64,000 nucleotides of DNA, taken from the NCBI GenBank assembly GCA_947652605.1, contig OX393577.1, positions 68,224,108 through 68,288,107 on the forward strand, given 5' to 3'. Positions 25,385 to 37,671 of the stretch are shown in pieces. Origin of the DNA: Elmis aenea (lineage: Eukaryota > Arthropoda > Insecta > Coleoptera > Elmidae). Below the pieces are notes generated by a model. That model saw only the letters and a program-made list of their open reading frames with translations. It had not been told where the DNA came from and ran no database searches. Within the stretch, counting starts at the first letter, position 1, and each line of letters begins with the position of its first letter. The position numbers and the translations under genes are program-made.

Positions 25385-26535
25385 ATAATACTGCAGTAGG
25401 TTATTTAAATAATATACTATAGTAGATTATTTAAATAATACTACTGCAGTAGGTTATTTAAATAATACACTATAGTAGATTATTTAAATAATACGCTATA
25501 GTAGATTATTTAAATAATACACTATAGTAGACTATTTAAATAATACACTGTAGTAGATTATTTATACAATACACTATAGTAGATTATTTAAATTATACAC
25601 TGTAGTAGATTATTTATACAATACACTATAGTAGATTATTTAAATAATACTGCAGTAGGTTATTTAAATAATACACTACAGTAGATTATTTAAATAATAC
25701 ACTGTAGTAGACTATTTATACAATACATTATAGTAGATTATTTAAATAATACTGCTGCAGTAGGTTATTTAAATAATACACTATAGTAGATTATTTAAAT
25801 AATACGCTATAGTAGATTATTTAAATAATACACTATAGTAGACTATTTAAATAATACACTGTAGTAAATTATTTATACAATACACTATAGTAGATTATTT
25901 AAATAATACACTATAGTAGATTATTTAAATAATACACTGTAGTAGATTATTTATATAATACACTATAGTAGATTTTTTAAATAATACTGCAGTAGGTTAT
26001 TTAAATAATACACTATAGTAGATTATTTAAATAATACCCTATAGTAGATTATTTAAATAATACACTGTAGTAGATTATTTATATAATACACTATAGTAAA
26101 TTATTTAAATAATACTGCAGTATATTATTTAAATAATACTGTAGTAGATTATTTATATAATACACTATAGATTATTTAAATAATATTGCAGTTGGTTATG
26201 TAAATAATACACTATAGCAAACTATTTAAATAATACTGCAGTAGGTTATTTAAATAATACACTATAGTAGATTATTTAAATAATACACCATAGTAGATTA
26301 TTTAAATAATACTGCATAGTAGATTATTTAAATAATACCACAGTAGGTTATTTAAATAATACACTATAGTAGATTATTTAAATAAAACTGCTGTAAGTTA
26401 TTTAAATAATCTACTATAGTGCATTATTTAAATAATCTAATGCAGTATTATTTAAATAACCTACTATAGTGTATTATTTAAATAATGTACTGCAGTAATA
26501 TTTAAATAATACACTGCAGTAGATAATTTAAATAT
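25385..26535. repeat. 26-bp AT minisatellite, array 1
   Basis: About 44 units of the form TTATTTAAATAA + TAC + ACTATAGT + AGA. Both cores are perfect palindromes; variants replace ACTATAGT by ACTGCAGT, ACTGTAGT or ACTACAGT and TTATTTAAATAA by TTATTTATACAA. Strand-symmetric, so either strand can form a chain of small hairpins. It forms the centre of the giant palindrome, next to the right arm. Confidence 0.95.
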
Positions 26536-28319
26536 TGCTAAGTCCGATTTTGAATCATTTGTCAAGTTTTCAATGGCGATTTTGTATTAGGAGTATCAGG
26601 ATCACAGAAATTGAAGGAGGTTACAGCGTAATACAAATCTATGGTGGCAATGCAGTTTCCTGTAATTTTGCTAGTTTCCTGTAATTCTGATAAATTTTGG
26701 ATACGAAATTTTGCTTTACTTTCGTGAATTGAGGGTTGCCGTTTTCACAGTTTTCTTTGGTTGATGGTGTATTAAATAAACTAAAAGCACATTATTTTGC
26801 AATGTTTTTATTATTTCAAGACATGTTAACATGCACGTAATTCAGTTACAATTTTTGAGCGATATTACATATGAAAACTTGCTTATAATTATGATACAAT
26901 TAAAAATAACACTCAAACTTTATAACTTGACTGTTTAAGTAATTACAACTTTGCAAGTTTAATTTTTTTTTAAATAAATTTATTACAATTAAAATATTGT
27001 CTAGAGACCTTTCACATCGGTCAGGGGTAACATTTATTACTTATACGAATGTTTTAAACACAAATTATCATTTTTAAGATATCTCAAAGCACTGTTGGAA
27101 TTTTTAAAACTTGTCATCACTCATAACTAGCCATTCAATACAAATTTATTCACAAACATGAATATTCCATTTTTAATACAACAATTTAATTACATTATAA
27201 TATTAATAAACGTTAACATAGGTAATGAAATAACAATTTTTAAGAAACATTACAACTGAAAACTCGTTCATAATTATGACATGATTAAATATACAAAAAT
27301 TCATTATTACCTGTTTTAATAATTAACACTTAACCAGCACTTTCAGTTTGATAAAAACTTTAACAATTACATTTATAACATTGCCTGAAGAACTTTTACA
27401 TTGATCAGTGATAACATTTAAAACACAATAAAATTATTAATGCTCCTAAATACAAATTTACACTGATTTATGTAAAACATTAGCAGCAATATTTAAATAG
27501 TAATGTTATCATTTTTAATACATCTCTTAGCACTGTTGGAAGTGTTAAAAATTATTAACACCTAATACCTAGACGTTCAGTATAAATTTATTCAAAAGCA
27601 TACATAAATTTCCTACTTTTAAAACAATAGTCGTATAGACAATAGTGGTATGCTGCTAGTACCCACTGGTTACCAAAAATTTTGAAATTGGGCAAATGGT
27701 TAAAATAATATTATGAAAATCAAAGAACAACTAGAAAATATAATAATTAATTGTAATTTGTAAGTATATTAAAAGCGTATATTTAATTTCTAATTTTGCC
27801 TAGGGAGGGACAAGTATAAACCGATTGTTAATTGTTTTTAATTCCACTACTGCTTATATTGACGAGACATAAATATTTTTATTACATAAAAACGAAAGGT
27901 TGCTTAAAATTTACATCAGGAATATCAAACTGACGACAAGTTTAGATTTGCTGTTGAATTTGTTACTGTCCAAGTTTTATAACTCATCTGTGTTAAAAAT
28001 ACGCTCTGAATATATGGCCTTTAAACTTTGGAGCCTGTTATCGTATCTCTAATAACTCATGCCCGGTTTACAATGTTTAATTAAAGTAAAATGTACACAA
28101 ATCTAAAATTTCTGAAGAACAACAAATTCTTACATACAACAGCTACAATTTACAATCAAGTTAATAAGTCTATTAATTTCTATCTGTAATGTAACTTTTG
28201 CAAGACTAATATTGTATTTCATCTAATCTAAGCCACTTTTAATTTTTAAATTCAAATCATGAAAAGTGAAAATCAAGTGTATCTTGCAATCGATAGAATA
28301 CAATCCAAATTGTAACTAA

Positions 28320-30770
28320 ATATTAAATAGGAGAATAAGGGAAGTTTTGTACTTAATACGGCATAATTTATAACAAACCCTGCCTTAAAAGAATTGACTA
28401 CAAACAAGAAAATGGATCGTCTATGTTGTGGGCTTCTATAGCTGAGGTCCTGTGGACTGACTTGATTTCCAGGTTGAAACGGTGTCGAAGATTCCTTAGC
28501 AGACACTTTGTTTGTTTTCATTTCTGATGTCTTCAATGTTGGTTCTCTTAAGGAAACTGGAGATTGTAATCTGGAACTGAAAAAAAAATCAAACTAAAAA
28601 ACTTGGCATAAAATAATGTGTTACAATACGATGTTTTGTTGCATGTCTATACCCACCTTAACATTTTAATAAACGCAATTAGAAGCGCATATCAGAGAGT
28701 TAGAGCTACAGTACAAATTACAGGACAAAGATCAAATGAATTCAGAATGAATACAGGAATTAAACAAGGAGACAGCCTAAACTCATTATTATTTATTACT
28801 TTTATGGATAAGATAGGTAAACGAATTAAAGAAAAACATAAACACTGAACACTGGAATCGGATACAGAAATCTAGAACTAATTAAATTGAATAGCCTATT
28901 ATACACAGATGACGTGGTAATAATAGCAAATACAAAAAACAAAATGCAAAAGTTTGTGAACGTATGGACCGAAGAAATCGAGGACATGAAAATGGAATGG
29001 AAACGAAAAATAAAAAGACAATCAGAACAACAACAAAATAAAATGTAAAAACAATATACTGGAAAGAGTAACAACATACGAATACTTTGAAAGCTCAATA
29101 ACAAAGGATGGGAAAATAGATGCCGAATTAACAAATAGAGTGAAAAAATCAACAAAAATATATTACTCGTTAAACAAAACAATACTAAGACAGAAAGACA
29201 TCGACATAAAGGTGAATATAAAAATACCCAATATGGCAACATTACCAACAATAACTTACGCATCCGAAAACTGGACACTAAGGAAAAAAGACAAGGATAA
29301 AATTACCACCATCGAAATGAAACACTGTAGAAAAATTGCGGAGAAAACTAAATGGGGCAGAATAAAAAACCAAAACATTAGAGAAATAGCAGAACAAGAA
29401 CCAATAATAGAAAAGGAAAAAAAACTAAACTGGTATGGCCATACAGTAAGAATGAAACCTGACAGAATCACGAGAAAAATAATGGAAATTGGAAAACCAG
29501 CCACAAAACAAAGAGGGAGACCAAGAAGAAAATGGATGGATCAAATAAGAGAAATAGGGTTAGAAAAAGAAAAAACTGTAGAAGAAATAAAAACACTAGC
29601 AAAAGATAGAAGGACATGGTGGAAATGAACTCAGAACACGAAACCACCCTCCGACGCCTGAAAAGGCAAAAGAAGACGAAGAAATAGATTATATCATAAC
29701 ATTCTTGGACTCTTCCACTCATTCTACGTAACTATTGTAAACAAGGCAAAACTAACTGAGAAACACTGAATGACCCAAAAATGACATCTAAAACTTGTCA
29801 ACGAAATAAAAATTTCTTAAATAAACATTTGTTTTATCGTACTATCACCTAAAAGGGGCGATTTAATGATTTTTAGACATTAACATAAATAGTCTACAGT
29901 TTGTAATCGAGTAAAAATGCGATCAGCTATACGTCTACTTTAGAACTTGTAAGAAGACTTACTATTCACAAAGATGATTGCAGTGAAGTACATGCATCGA
30001 TGATGGAAAGAAAAGGGTGCTCCAACTTGCGGACAATTTCGACTTGTGTCATCAGTCTGGAACTCCGTGGTAAGCTTGTATATTATCGTCATGGAACGGC
30101 TGATCTCTATAAAAATGTATTGTGGCATTAGGTACACTTCAACAAAATATAAAACATGCAATTTATTTACTTATGAAAATGTTTGGAATATTAATATCAC
30201 GCAACTTATAAAAGGTGGTTTTGAATAACCACAATTTAATTCAAATAGCAAACACTCGTACCACTATTTTAATGTATATAATTAATAATTTTGTAATAAT
30301 TCAATATTTACATTTACACATAAATAAAAACAACTAAACATGCTATTTAGCCAAAAGTGTGCATATCAAAACTGAATTCTATTTACAAATATATCAATTA
30401 CAAAACTATCACTTACTTTCAATCATTATCACTGGCAGGATGATAGATTTTTGATGACTGATTTCGTTTATCACTCATTATCGCAACAAGAAGACTTGGT
30501 CGATGATGCTGGCAACGTCAGAAAGGTACACCTACAAACAGAACATTCGAATTTCAGTTTTAACGGACATAATTGATCATGCAAGAAAAAGCTGTGAATA
30601 CTAATGAACGATAACTATCCAACTGTCGATGAAGATATTGTATGCTAATGTACAACATATTATAAACAAAGGTTCCCTACCTCAAGTATCATAAAGCTGA
30701 ACTTGTTCCCTCACATCGATTCACAACCAAATATGCCACCCTAATGAACCTGAAAATGTTAAATTCATCA
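28320..30770 (-). other. Mirrored exon-like blocks in the right arm
   Basis: Minus-strand counterparts of the left-arm blocks, with the same splice dinucleotides (for example TTTTTATAG|AGATCAG and GAATA|GTAAGTC for block 3, and CAG|TTCCAG after a T tract for the last block). The last block again reads open, with changes such as K to E and GH to SY inside KTSKMKTNKV...QDLGHRS. Block 1 has lost about 9 bp. Transcription, if any, would run towards the array centre from both arms. Confidence 0.4.
28620..29690 (+). pseudogene. RT fragment in the right arm
   Basis: Mirror copy of the left-arm RT remnant. In order: ILINAIRSAYQRVRATVQ and NTGIKQGDSLNSLLFITFMD at 28,660-28,815; after a frameshift LLYTDDVVIIANTKNKMQK near 28,895; then a better-kept 162-codon frame at 29,140-29,628 with YASENWTLRKKDKDK, LNWYGHTVRMKPDR and KQRGRPRRKWMDQIREIGLE. 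The palm-to-tail order is normal for LINE ORF2; the endonuclease and the start of RT are absent. This arm keeps longer open frames than the left one. Confidence 0.85.
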
Positions 30771-30827
30771 ATAATCCAAACCTTTACTTTAACAATAACA
30801 TAATATACAAGTAATTGTGGTAATTAT

Positions 30828-31347
30828 GTGTTATACCGCCTCATTGCTAATCCTTGTCCGATCGCCTTTTTGTTGGTATTTTTGGGTTCCTTGTTCAATT
30901 TTGAGTCGATATAGGTGTGGAGACAGATGCGGCGACGTCTTTTTTGGATGTAGTCGTTGGTTGAATTTGCGTTTTCGGTCGGTTTGTACTGTGCGGAATG
31001 GCGGCTATTTGACAGGTGGTCGTATGTTATGGTTGCTGGATCATTGATGTCCTTTCTCACGACCGTCATTCATTTTGTTGGTAAAAGAGGGTCAGGTTAG
31101 AGGTCTGTAAAAGCTTTTTTTTAAAGCAATAAACATTTGTCGTTACATATATTGATTTTTGGAGGTGCAAGATGGCGGCGGGATTTAGTGAAACTTGTCC
31201 TTTTTGCTTTGAAATTTGCGAAAAAACGTCTTTATCCGCGATGTGCCCTGTTATTTTGCTAAGTGTCCTAGAAAATATGGTCTAAATATGGTGTTTTTCA
31301 GGATTTCACTTTGATTTTTGGAAATATCGCGTGAGGCGGTTTAACAC
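30828..31347. mobile_element. TIR element inserted in the right arm only
   Basis: Left end GTGTTATACCGCCTCA and right end (reverse strand) GTGTTAAACCGCCTCA differ at one position in 16. The 520-bp body is GC- and CpG-richer than the arm and contains CAAGATGGCGGC (31,168-31,179), the YY1/Pho consensus. No transposase frame. The left arm has only a ~75-bp unrelated piece at the matching point (about 20,588-20,660), so the insertion postdates or accompanied divergence of the arms. Superfamily unassigned. Confidence 0.75.
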
Positions 31348-32099
31348 AGTTTTACCTTATTTTCATACCATCATTTTACAGCAAATAATACAACATATAA
31401 TTATACACACACTTAAAAATGTAATACAGGAAAGTTATTAGTAATTGACAAAGTGTTGCAATGTTTAATTTTGCATTTTGCAGTGCACAGAACAGTCATT
31501 TAGCCACAAATCGTCACACAGCCAGTAATATTCAGCAACCATTTTTACTTGATAATACATATTATACTAGACAATTAACTCAAGATTGTACTGAATACAC
31601 GTTATTTTATTGACATTTCTCAAAATGCATACATTTACTTGCGTGAACTTGATTTAACCAACAAAATTACACTGGTTCACTTTTAACTAACAAAATGGCT
31701 ACCCACCCGTAGCTAAAGTGAACCAAAAGTAGTTCATAATGCTATGAGTACATTTGACCGACCGACTCGTGTGTCTATTGTATCCCATGATTTTATCCCG
31801 GTAACTTAAGAAAGTGTTTAATTTGCAGCTACCGAGTGCGTAAAACTTTTTTTTTTTTTAATTTTTAATAAGAATTTAAAAAAATACAGTTGCGAATGCG
31901 GTCACATGTCTGAAAATTAACTAAAACTTAACCACTTATATAATTATTGTGTTTAAGAAGTTTTAAAACCAATTTCATTAGTTTTCTTAAAAATTTTTTT
32001 GCATCTTTTCGATTATTTTCACAATAGTCAAAATTTTTTAAATGTTGATTTTAGACATTCATTACTGCGTTTTTCGAATTGACCATAAAGAATACAGAT

Positions 32100-32390
32100 A
32101 TAATCATTCGAAAATAGATTTTTAATACAAAATAAACTAAACGACCTACAAAAAACACTACTAACAGTCTAAAACTTCCTATTTATCACATATTCATACA
32201 TTTTTAAAAAAACATAAATTTAAAATGCCATACTTAGAATTTAAAAAATATATAATTAGCACATACAGTTTGACTTGCATTTCTCTAACTACATTAAATA
32301 ATTTAATTATGGTTTGTACAAAAGACACCACAGGCCATATTAAAATTATTAACGCTGCCATTCACACCTAGACCTCTTAAATAATTATAA
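32100..32390. other. Unique spacer, palindrome to satellite
   Basis: About 290 bp of AT-rich sequence with no match to the arms or the satellite. No gene seen. Confidence 0.5.
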
Positions 32391-35216
32391 AAAGTCATTT
32401 GTTAGGTCTAATAATTCTTAAATTGGCCATAAATAACTTGTATAAGAAGTTTTAAGCCATTTGCTTTAGTTTAAAGAAAATCGATTTTTTTGTCGAAAAA
32501 AGTGCAAAGACTATAGCCTTTGTACTTTTTCCATTTTTCACGAAAAATTAAAAGTCATTTGTTAAGTCTAATAATCCTTAATTTGGCCATAAATAACTTG
32601 TATAAGAAGTTTTAAGCCATTTGCTTTAGTTTAAAGAAAATCGATTTTTTTGTCGAAAAAAGTGCAAAGACTATAGCCTTTGTACTTTTTCCATTTTTCA
32701 CGAAAAATTAAAAGTCATTTGTTAAGTCTAATAATCCTTAATTTGGCCATAAATAACTTGTATAAGAAGTTTTAAGCCATTTGCTTTAGTTTGAAGAAAA
32801 TCGATTTTTTTGTCGAAAAAAGTGCAAAGACTATAGCCTTTGTACTTTTTCCATTTTTCACGAAAAATTAAAAGTCATTTGTTAAGTCTAATAATCCTTA
32901 ATTTGGCCATAAATAACTTGTATAAGAAGTTTTAAGCCATTTGCTTTAGTTTAAAGAAAATCGATTTTTTTGTCGAAAAAAGTGCAAAGACTATAGCCTT
33001 TGTACTTTTTCCATTTTTCACGAAAAATTAAAAGTCATTTGTTAAGTCTGATAATCCTTAATTTGGCCATAAATAACTTGTATAAGAAGTTTTAAGCCAT
33101 TTGCTTTAGTTTGAAGAAAATCGATTTTTTTGTCGAAAAAAGTGCAAAGACTATAGCCTTTGTACTTTTTCCATTTTTCACGAAAAATTAAAAGTCATTT
33201 GTTAAGTCTGATAATCCTTAATTTGGCCATAAATAACTTGTATAAGAAGTTTTAAGCCATTTGCTTTAGTTTAAAGAAAATCGATTTTTTTGTCGAAAAA
33301 AGTGCAAAGACTTATTATAGCCTTTGTACTTTTTCCATTTTTCACGAAAAATTAAAAGTCATTTTTTAAGTCTAATAATCCTTAATTTGGCCATAAATAA
33401 CTTGTATAAGAAGTTTTAAGCCATTTGCTTTAGTTTGAAGAAAATCGATTTTTTTGTCAAAAAAAGTGCAAAGACTTATAGCCTTTGTACTTTTTCCATT
33501 TTTCACGAAAAATTAAAAGTCATTTTTTGTTAAGTCTAATAATCCTTAATTTGGCCATAAATAACTTGTATAAGAAGTTTTAAGCCATTTGCTTTAGTTT
33601 GAAGAAAATCGATTTTTTTGTCGAAAAAAGTGCAAAGACTATAGCCTTTGTACTTTTTCCATTTTTCACGAAAAATTAAAAGTCATTTGTTAAGTCTAAT
33701 AATCCTTAATTTGGCCATAAATAACTTGTATAAGAAGTTTTAAGCCATTTGCTATAGTTTAAAGAAAATCGATTTTTTTGTCGAAAAAAGTGCAAAGACT
33801 TATTATAGCCTTTGTACTTTTTCCATTTTTCACGAAAAATTAAAAGTCATTTTTTGTTAAGTCTAATAATCCTTAATTTGGCCATAAATAACTTGTATAA
33901 GAAGTTTTAAGCCATTTGCTTTAGTTTGAAGAAAATCGATTTTTTTGTCGAAAAAAGTGCAAAGACTATATAGCTTTTGTACTTTTTCCATTTTTCACGA
34001 AAAATTAAAAGTCATTTGTTAAGTCTGATAATCCTTAATTTGGCCATAAATAACTTGTATAAGAAGTTTTAAGCCATTTGCTTTAGTTTAAAGAAAATCG
34101 ATTTTTTTGTCGAAAAAAGTGCAAAGACTATATATAGCCTTTGTACTTTTTCCATTTTTCACGAAAAATTAAAAGTCATTTGTTAAGTCTAATAATCCTT
34201 AATTTGGCCATAAATAACTTGTATAAGAAGTTTTAAGCCATTTGCTTTAGTTTAAAGAAAATCGATTTTTTTGTCGAAAAAAGTGCAAAGACTATAGCCT
34301 TTGTACTTTTTCCATTTTTCACGAAAAATTAAGTCATTTGTTAAGTCTAATAATCCTTAATTTGGCCATAAATAACTTGTATAAGAAGTTTTAAGCCATT
34401 TGCTTTAGTTTGAAGAAAATCGATTTTTTTGTCGAAAAAAGTGCAAAGACTATAGCCTTTGTACTTTTTCCATTTTTCACGAAAAATTAAAAGTCATTTG
34501 TTAAGTCTGATAATCCTTAATTTGGCCATAAATAACTTGTATAAGAAGTTTTAAGCCATTTGCTTTAGTTTAAGGAAAATCGATTTTTTTGTCGAAAAAA
34601 GTGCAAAGACTATATATAGCCTTTGTACTTTTTCCATTTTTCACGAAAAATTAAAAGTCAGTTGTTAAGTCTAATAATCCTTAATTTGGCCATAAATAAC
34701 TTGTATAAGAAGTTTTAAGCCATTTGCTTTAGTTTAAAGAAAATCGATTTTTTTGTCGAAAAAAGTGCAAAGACTATAGCCTTTGTACTTTTTCCATTTT
34801 TCACGAAAAATTAAAAGTCATTTGTTAAGTCTAATAATCCTTAATTTGGCCATAAATAACTTGTATAAGAAGTTTTAAGCCATTTGCTTTAGTTTGAAGA
34901 AAATCGATTTTTTTGTCGAAAAAAGTGCAAAGACTATAGCCTTTGTACTTTTTCCATTTTTCACGAAAAATTAAAAGTCATTTGTTAAGTCTAATAATCC
35001 TTAATTTGGCCATAAATAACTTGTATAAGAAGTTTTAAGCCATTTGCTTTAGTTTGAAGAAAATCGATTTTTTTGTCGAAAAAAGTGCAAAGACTATAAT
35101 AGCCTTTGTACTTTTTCCATTTTTCACGAAAAATTAAAAGTCATTTGTTAAGTCTGATAATCCTTAATTTGGCCATAAATAACTTGTATAAGAAGTTTTA
35201 AGCCATTTGCTTTAGT
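32391..35216 (+). repeat. 160-bp satellite array, ~17.7 monomers
   Basis: Monomers begin AAAGTCATTTGTTAAGTCTA at 32,391, 32,551, 32,711, 32,871, 33,031, 33,191 and so on; basic period 160 bp, identity very high except the first copy. Each monomer has an imperfect hairpin (AAAAAGTGCAAAG / CTTTGTACTTTTT) whose tip, TATAG, varies in length. A second recurring difference is TAGTTTAAAG versus TAGTTTGAAG and TAAGTCTAAT versus TAAGTCTGAT. No coding capacity. The array ends mid-monomer at TAGTTTAA, where the 26-bp array begins. Confidence 0.97.
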
Positions 35217-36245
35217 TTAAATAATACACTATAGTAGATTATTTAAATAATACGCTATAGTAGATTATTTAAATAATACACTATAGTAGACTATTTAAAT
35301 AATACACTGTAGTAGATTATTTATACAATACACTATAGTAGATTATTTAAATAATACACTGTAGTAGATTATTTATACAATACACTATAGTAGATTATTT
35401 AAATAATACTGCAGTAGGTTATTTAAATAATACACTACAGTAGATTATTTAAATAATACACTGTAGTAGATTATTTACACAATACAATATAGTAGATTAT
35501 TTAAATAATACTACTGCAGTAGGTTATTTAAATAATACACTATAGTAGATTATTTAAATAATACTGCAGTAGGTTATTTAAATAATACACTATAGTAGAT
35601 TATTTAAATAATACACTATAGTAGATTATTTAAATAATACACTGTAGTAGATTATTTATATAATACACTATAGTAGATTTTTTAAATAATACTGCAGTAG
35701 GTTATTTAAATAATACACTATAGTAGATTATTTAAATAATACCCTATAGTAGATTATTTAAATAATACACTGTAGTAGATTATTTATATAATACACTATA
35801 GTAAATTATTTAAATAATACTGCAGTATATTATTTAAATAATACTGTAGTAGATTATTTATATAATACACTATAGTAGATTATTTAAATAATATTGCAGT
35901 TGGTTATGTAAATAATACACTATAGCAAACTATTTAAATAATACTGCAGTAGGTTATTTAAATAATACACTATAGTAGATTATTTAAATATTACACCATA
36001 GTAGATTATTTAAATAATACTGCATAGTAGATTATTTAAATAATACCACAGTAGGTTATTTAAATAATACACTATGGTAGATTATTTAAATAAAACTGCT
36101 GTAAGTTATTTAAATAATCTACTATAGTGCATTATTTAAATAATCTAATGCAGTATTATTTAAATAACCTACTATAGTGTATTATTTAAATAATGTACTG
36201 CAGTAATATTTAAATAATACACTGCAGTAGATAATTTAAATATTG
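35217..36245. repeat. 26-bp AT minisatellite, array 2
   Basis: Same unit as array 1 and, from about 25,463 onward in array 1, almost the same order of rare variants (CGCTATAG, then the GACTATTT unit, CACTACAG, CCCTATAG, the ATTGCAGTTGGTTATG unit, the AATCTAATGCAG end). It is therefore a duplicate of the array as a block, not an independent expansion. It is joined directly to the 160-bp satellite. Confidence 0.95.
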
Positions 36246-36698
36246 CTAAGTCCGATTTTGAATCATTTGTCAAGTTTTCAATGGCGATTTTGTATTAGGA
36301 GTATCAGGATCACAGAAATTGAAGGAGGTTAGAGCCATACAAATCTATGGTGGTAATGCAGTTTCCTGTAATTTTTTCTACTTTCCTGTAATTTTTTTAA
36401 ATTTTAGATATGCAACTGTGCATAGCATTTATGAATTGAGGGTTGCCTATTTCTTTAGGTGTTTCTATGTTAAAATAAAAACACATTATTTGGCAATGTT
36501 TTTAATATCCCAATAAATGTTATTATACACGTAATAATTAAATTACAACTTTTGAGCGACACTACATATGAAAACTTGGTTATATATTAATTATGATACA
36601 ATTAAATATTACACCCAAACTTTATTCTGACTGTTTTAGTTATCACTTTAATATTTCCATTACTACAATTATTAAAATATTGTCTGGAGACACCCTAA
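36246..36698 (-). repeat. Third partial copy of the inner arm end
   Basis: Begins CTAAGTCCGATTTTGAATC, as does the right arm at 26,538. After the first ~90 bp it is closer to the left arm: shared GATATGCAACTGTGCATAGCA and TTTCTTTAGGTGTTT are absent from the right arm. It ends at GTCTGGAGACACC, matching the left arm at about 24,428. The plus-strand frame at 36,319-36,516 is incidental. Confidence 0.9.
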
Positions 36699-37671
36699 AG
36701 AAACATGTTTCATGCTGAGTCAAGCAAACAATGATTTAAAAAAGTTGTGATTTACAATAAATTTTATTATTAAAAGCAACAAAAATTATACATCTTAAAG
36801 ATTATTTATTTTATTACAATAATGTTAATTTAAGCTATATTTTAATATAAATTTGTACATTTAGAATTTAATTTATTTTTGTATAAAATCCAAACTTTAT
36901 TACTAAATACAGAAAATGAACACATTATTTTTGAATTGCCTCAAAACTTTCACTGAGTTTAAAATTAAATAAATATATTTTATTTCCTACTCTATCCACA
37001 TTCAAGTTGAACTGGGCACAACGATCGAATTCAAGGTATATGGAGAAAATAATTTTAGCCATTCACACATGTTGAAAGCCACTTGTCTTGAGCGAGCTGT
37101 TAAAAATTATTGAGTTTTGCTATTAAAGGACATTTTAAAAACCTACCTTTTGGTAGGTCTGCAGAGTTCAGAAAGAGTCGGACCGAACTAAATTAAATTT
37201 TGGGCAGATGTTCATGTCATTTTGAATTTTTAGGTCCAAATGAACCTATACACAATTTACGTCAGAATAAATAAATATTCGAAAATGGGATTTCAAAGTT
37301 GTACATAATTAACTGCTTCAGTTAAGTTTAAAAACCAAAACATTGTTACACAATCTTGGCTTATGTTCCCACAAAAACATAAAACTCTGCTGCACATATT
37401 AAGAATTAGCCATACTCAGAGCCAACTGTTCCCACTTACACTTGAAAAAAAAAAACGTCGAAAATATTTAGAGATCACAGGAAACCTGCGCCCAGTTCTA
37501 ATTTAATCGGATCACACAACTTGAGTACATAAATGAACCGAAATCGGAAAGTATGTCCATAAATAACAATTTTAAACTTAAATATAGTTCTATCCCATAG
37601 TTTGATATAAAAAAAACTACTCAACTAAATAATTAACAAGAACATCAAACGTGAAAGTATCCCCGCGACAC
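36699..37671. other. Intergenic, repeat block to FBXO28 3' end
   Basis: AT-rich with no gene. The FBXO28 3' UTR must lie next to the stop codon at 37,672; a minus-strand AATAAA occurs near 36,980, about 690 bp downstream, and is one candidate poly(A) signal. Confidence 0.45.

Larger units (their letters stand above)
26538..32099 (-). repeat. Right arm of the palindrome
   Basis: Inverted copy of 19,884-24,851. It is longer mainly because of a 520-bp TIR insertion (30,828-31,347) that stands where the left arm has about 75 bp of unrelated sequence. The order of contents mirrors the left arm exactly: tandem ~450-bp units, exon-like blocks on the minus strand, RT fragment on the plus strand. Independent substitutions and indels show it is a true diverged copy rather than a perfect mirror. 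Confidence 0.93.

Noticed and set aside
32391..35216. Regular repeats resembling a CRISPR array
   Set aside because: There are no unique spacers: the whole 160-bp unit repeats, and the setting is a eukaryotic satellite.
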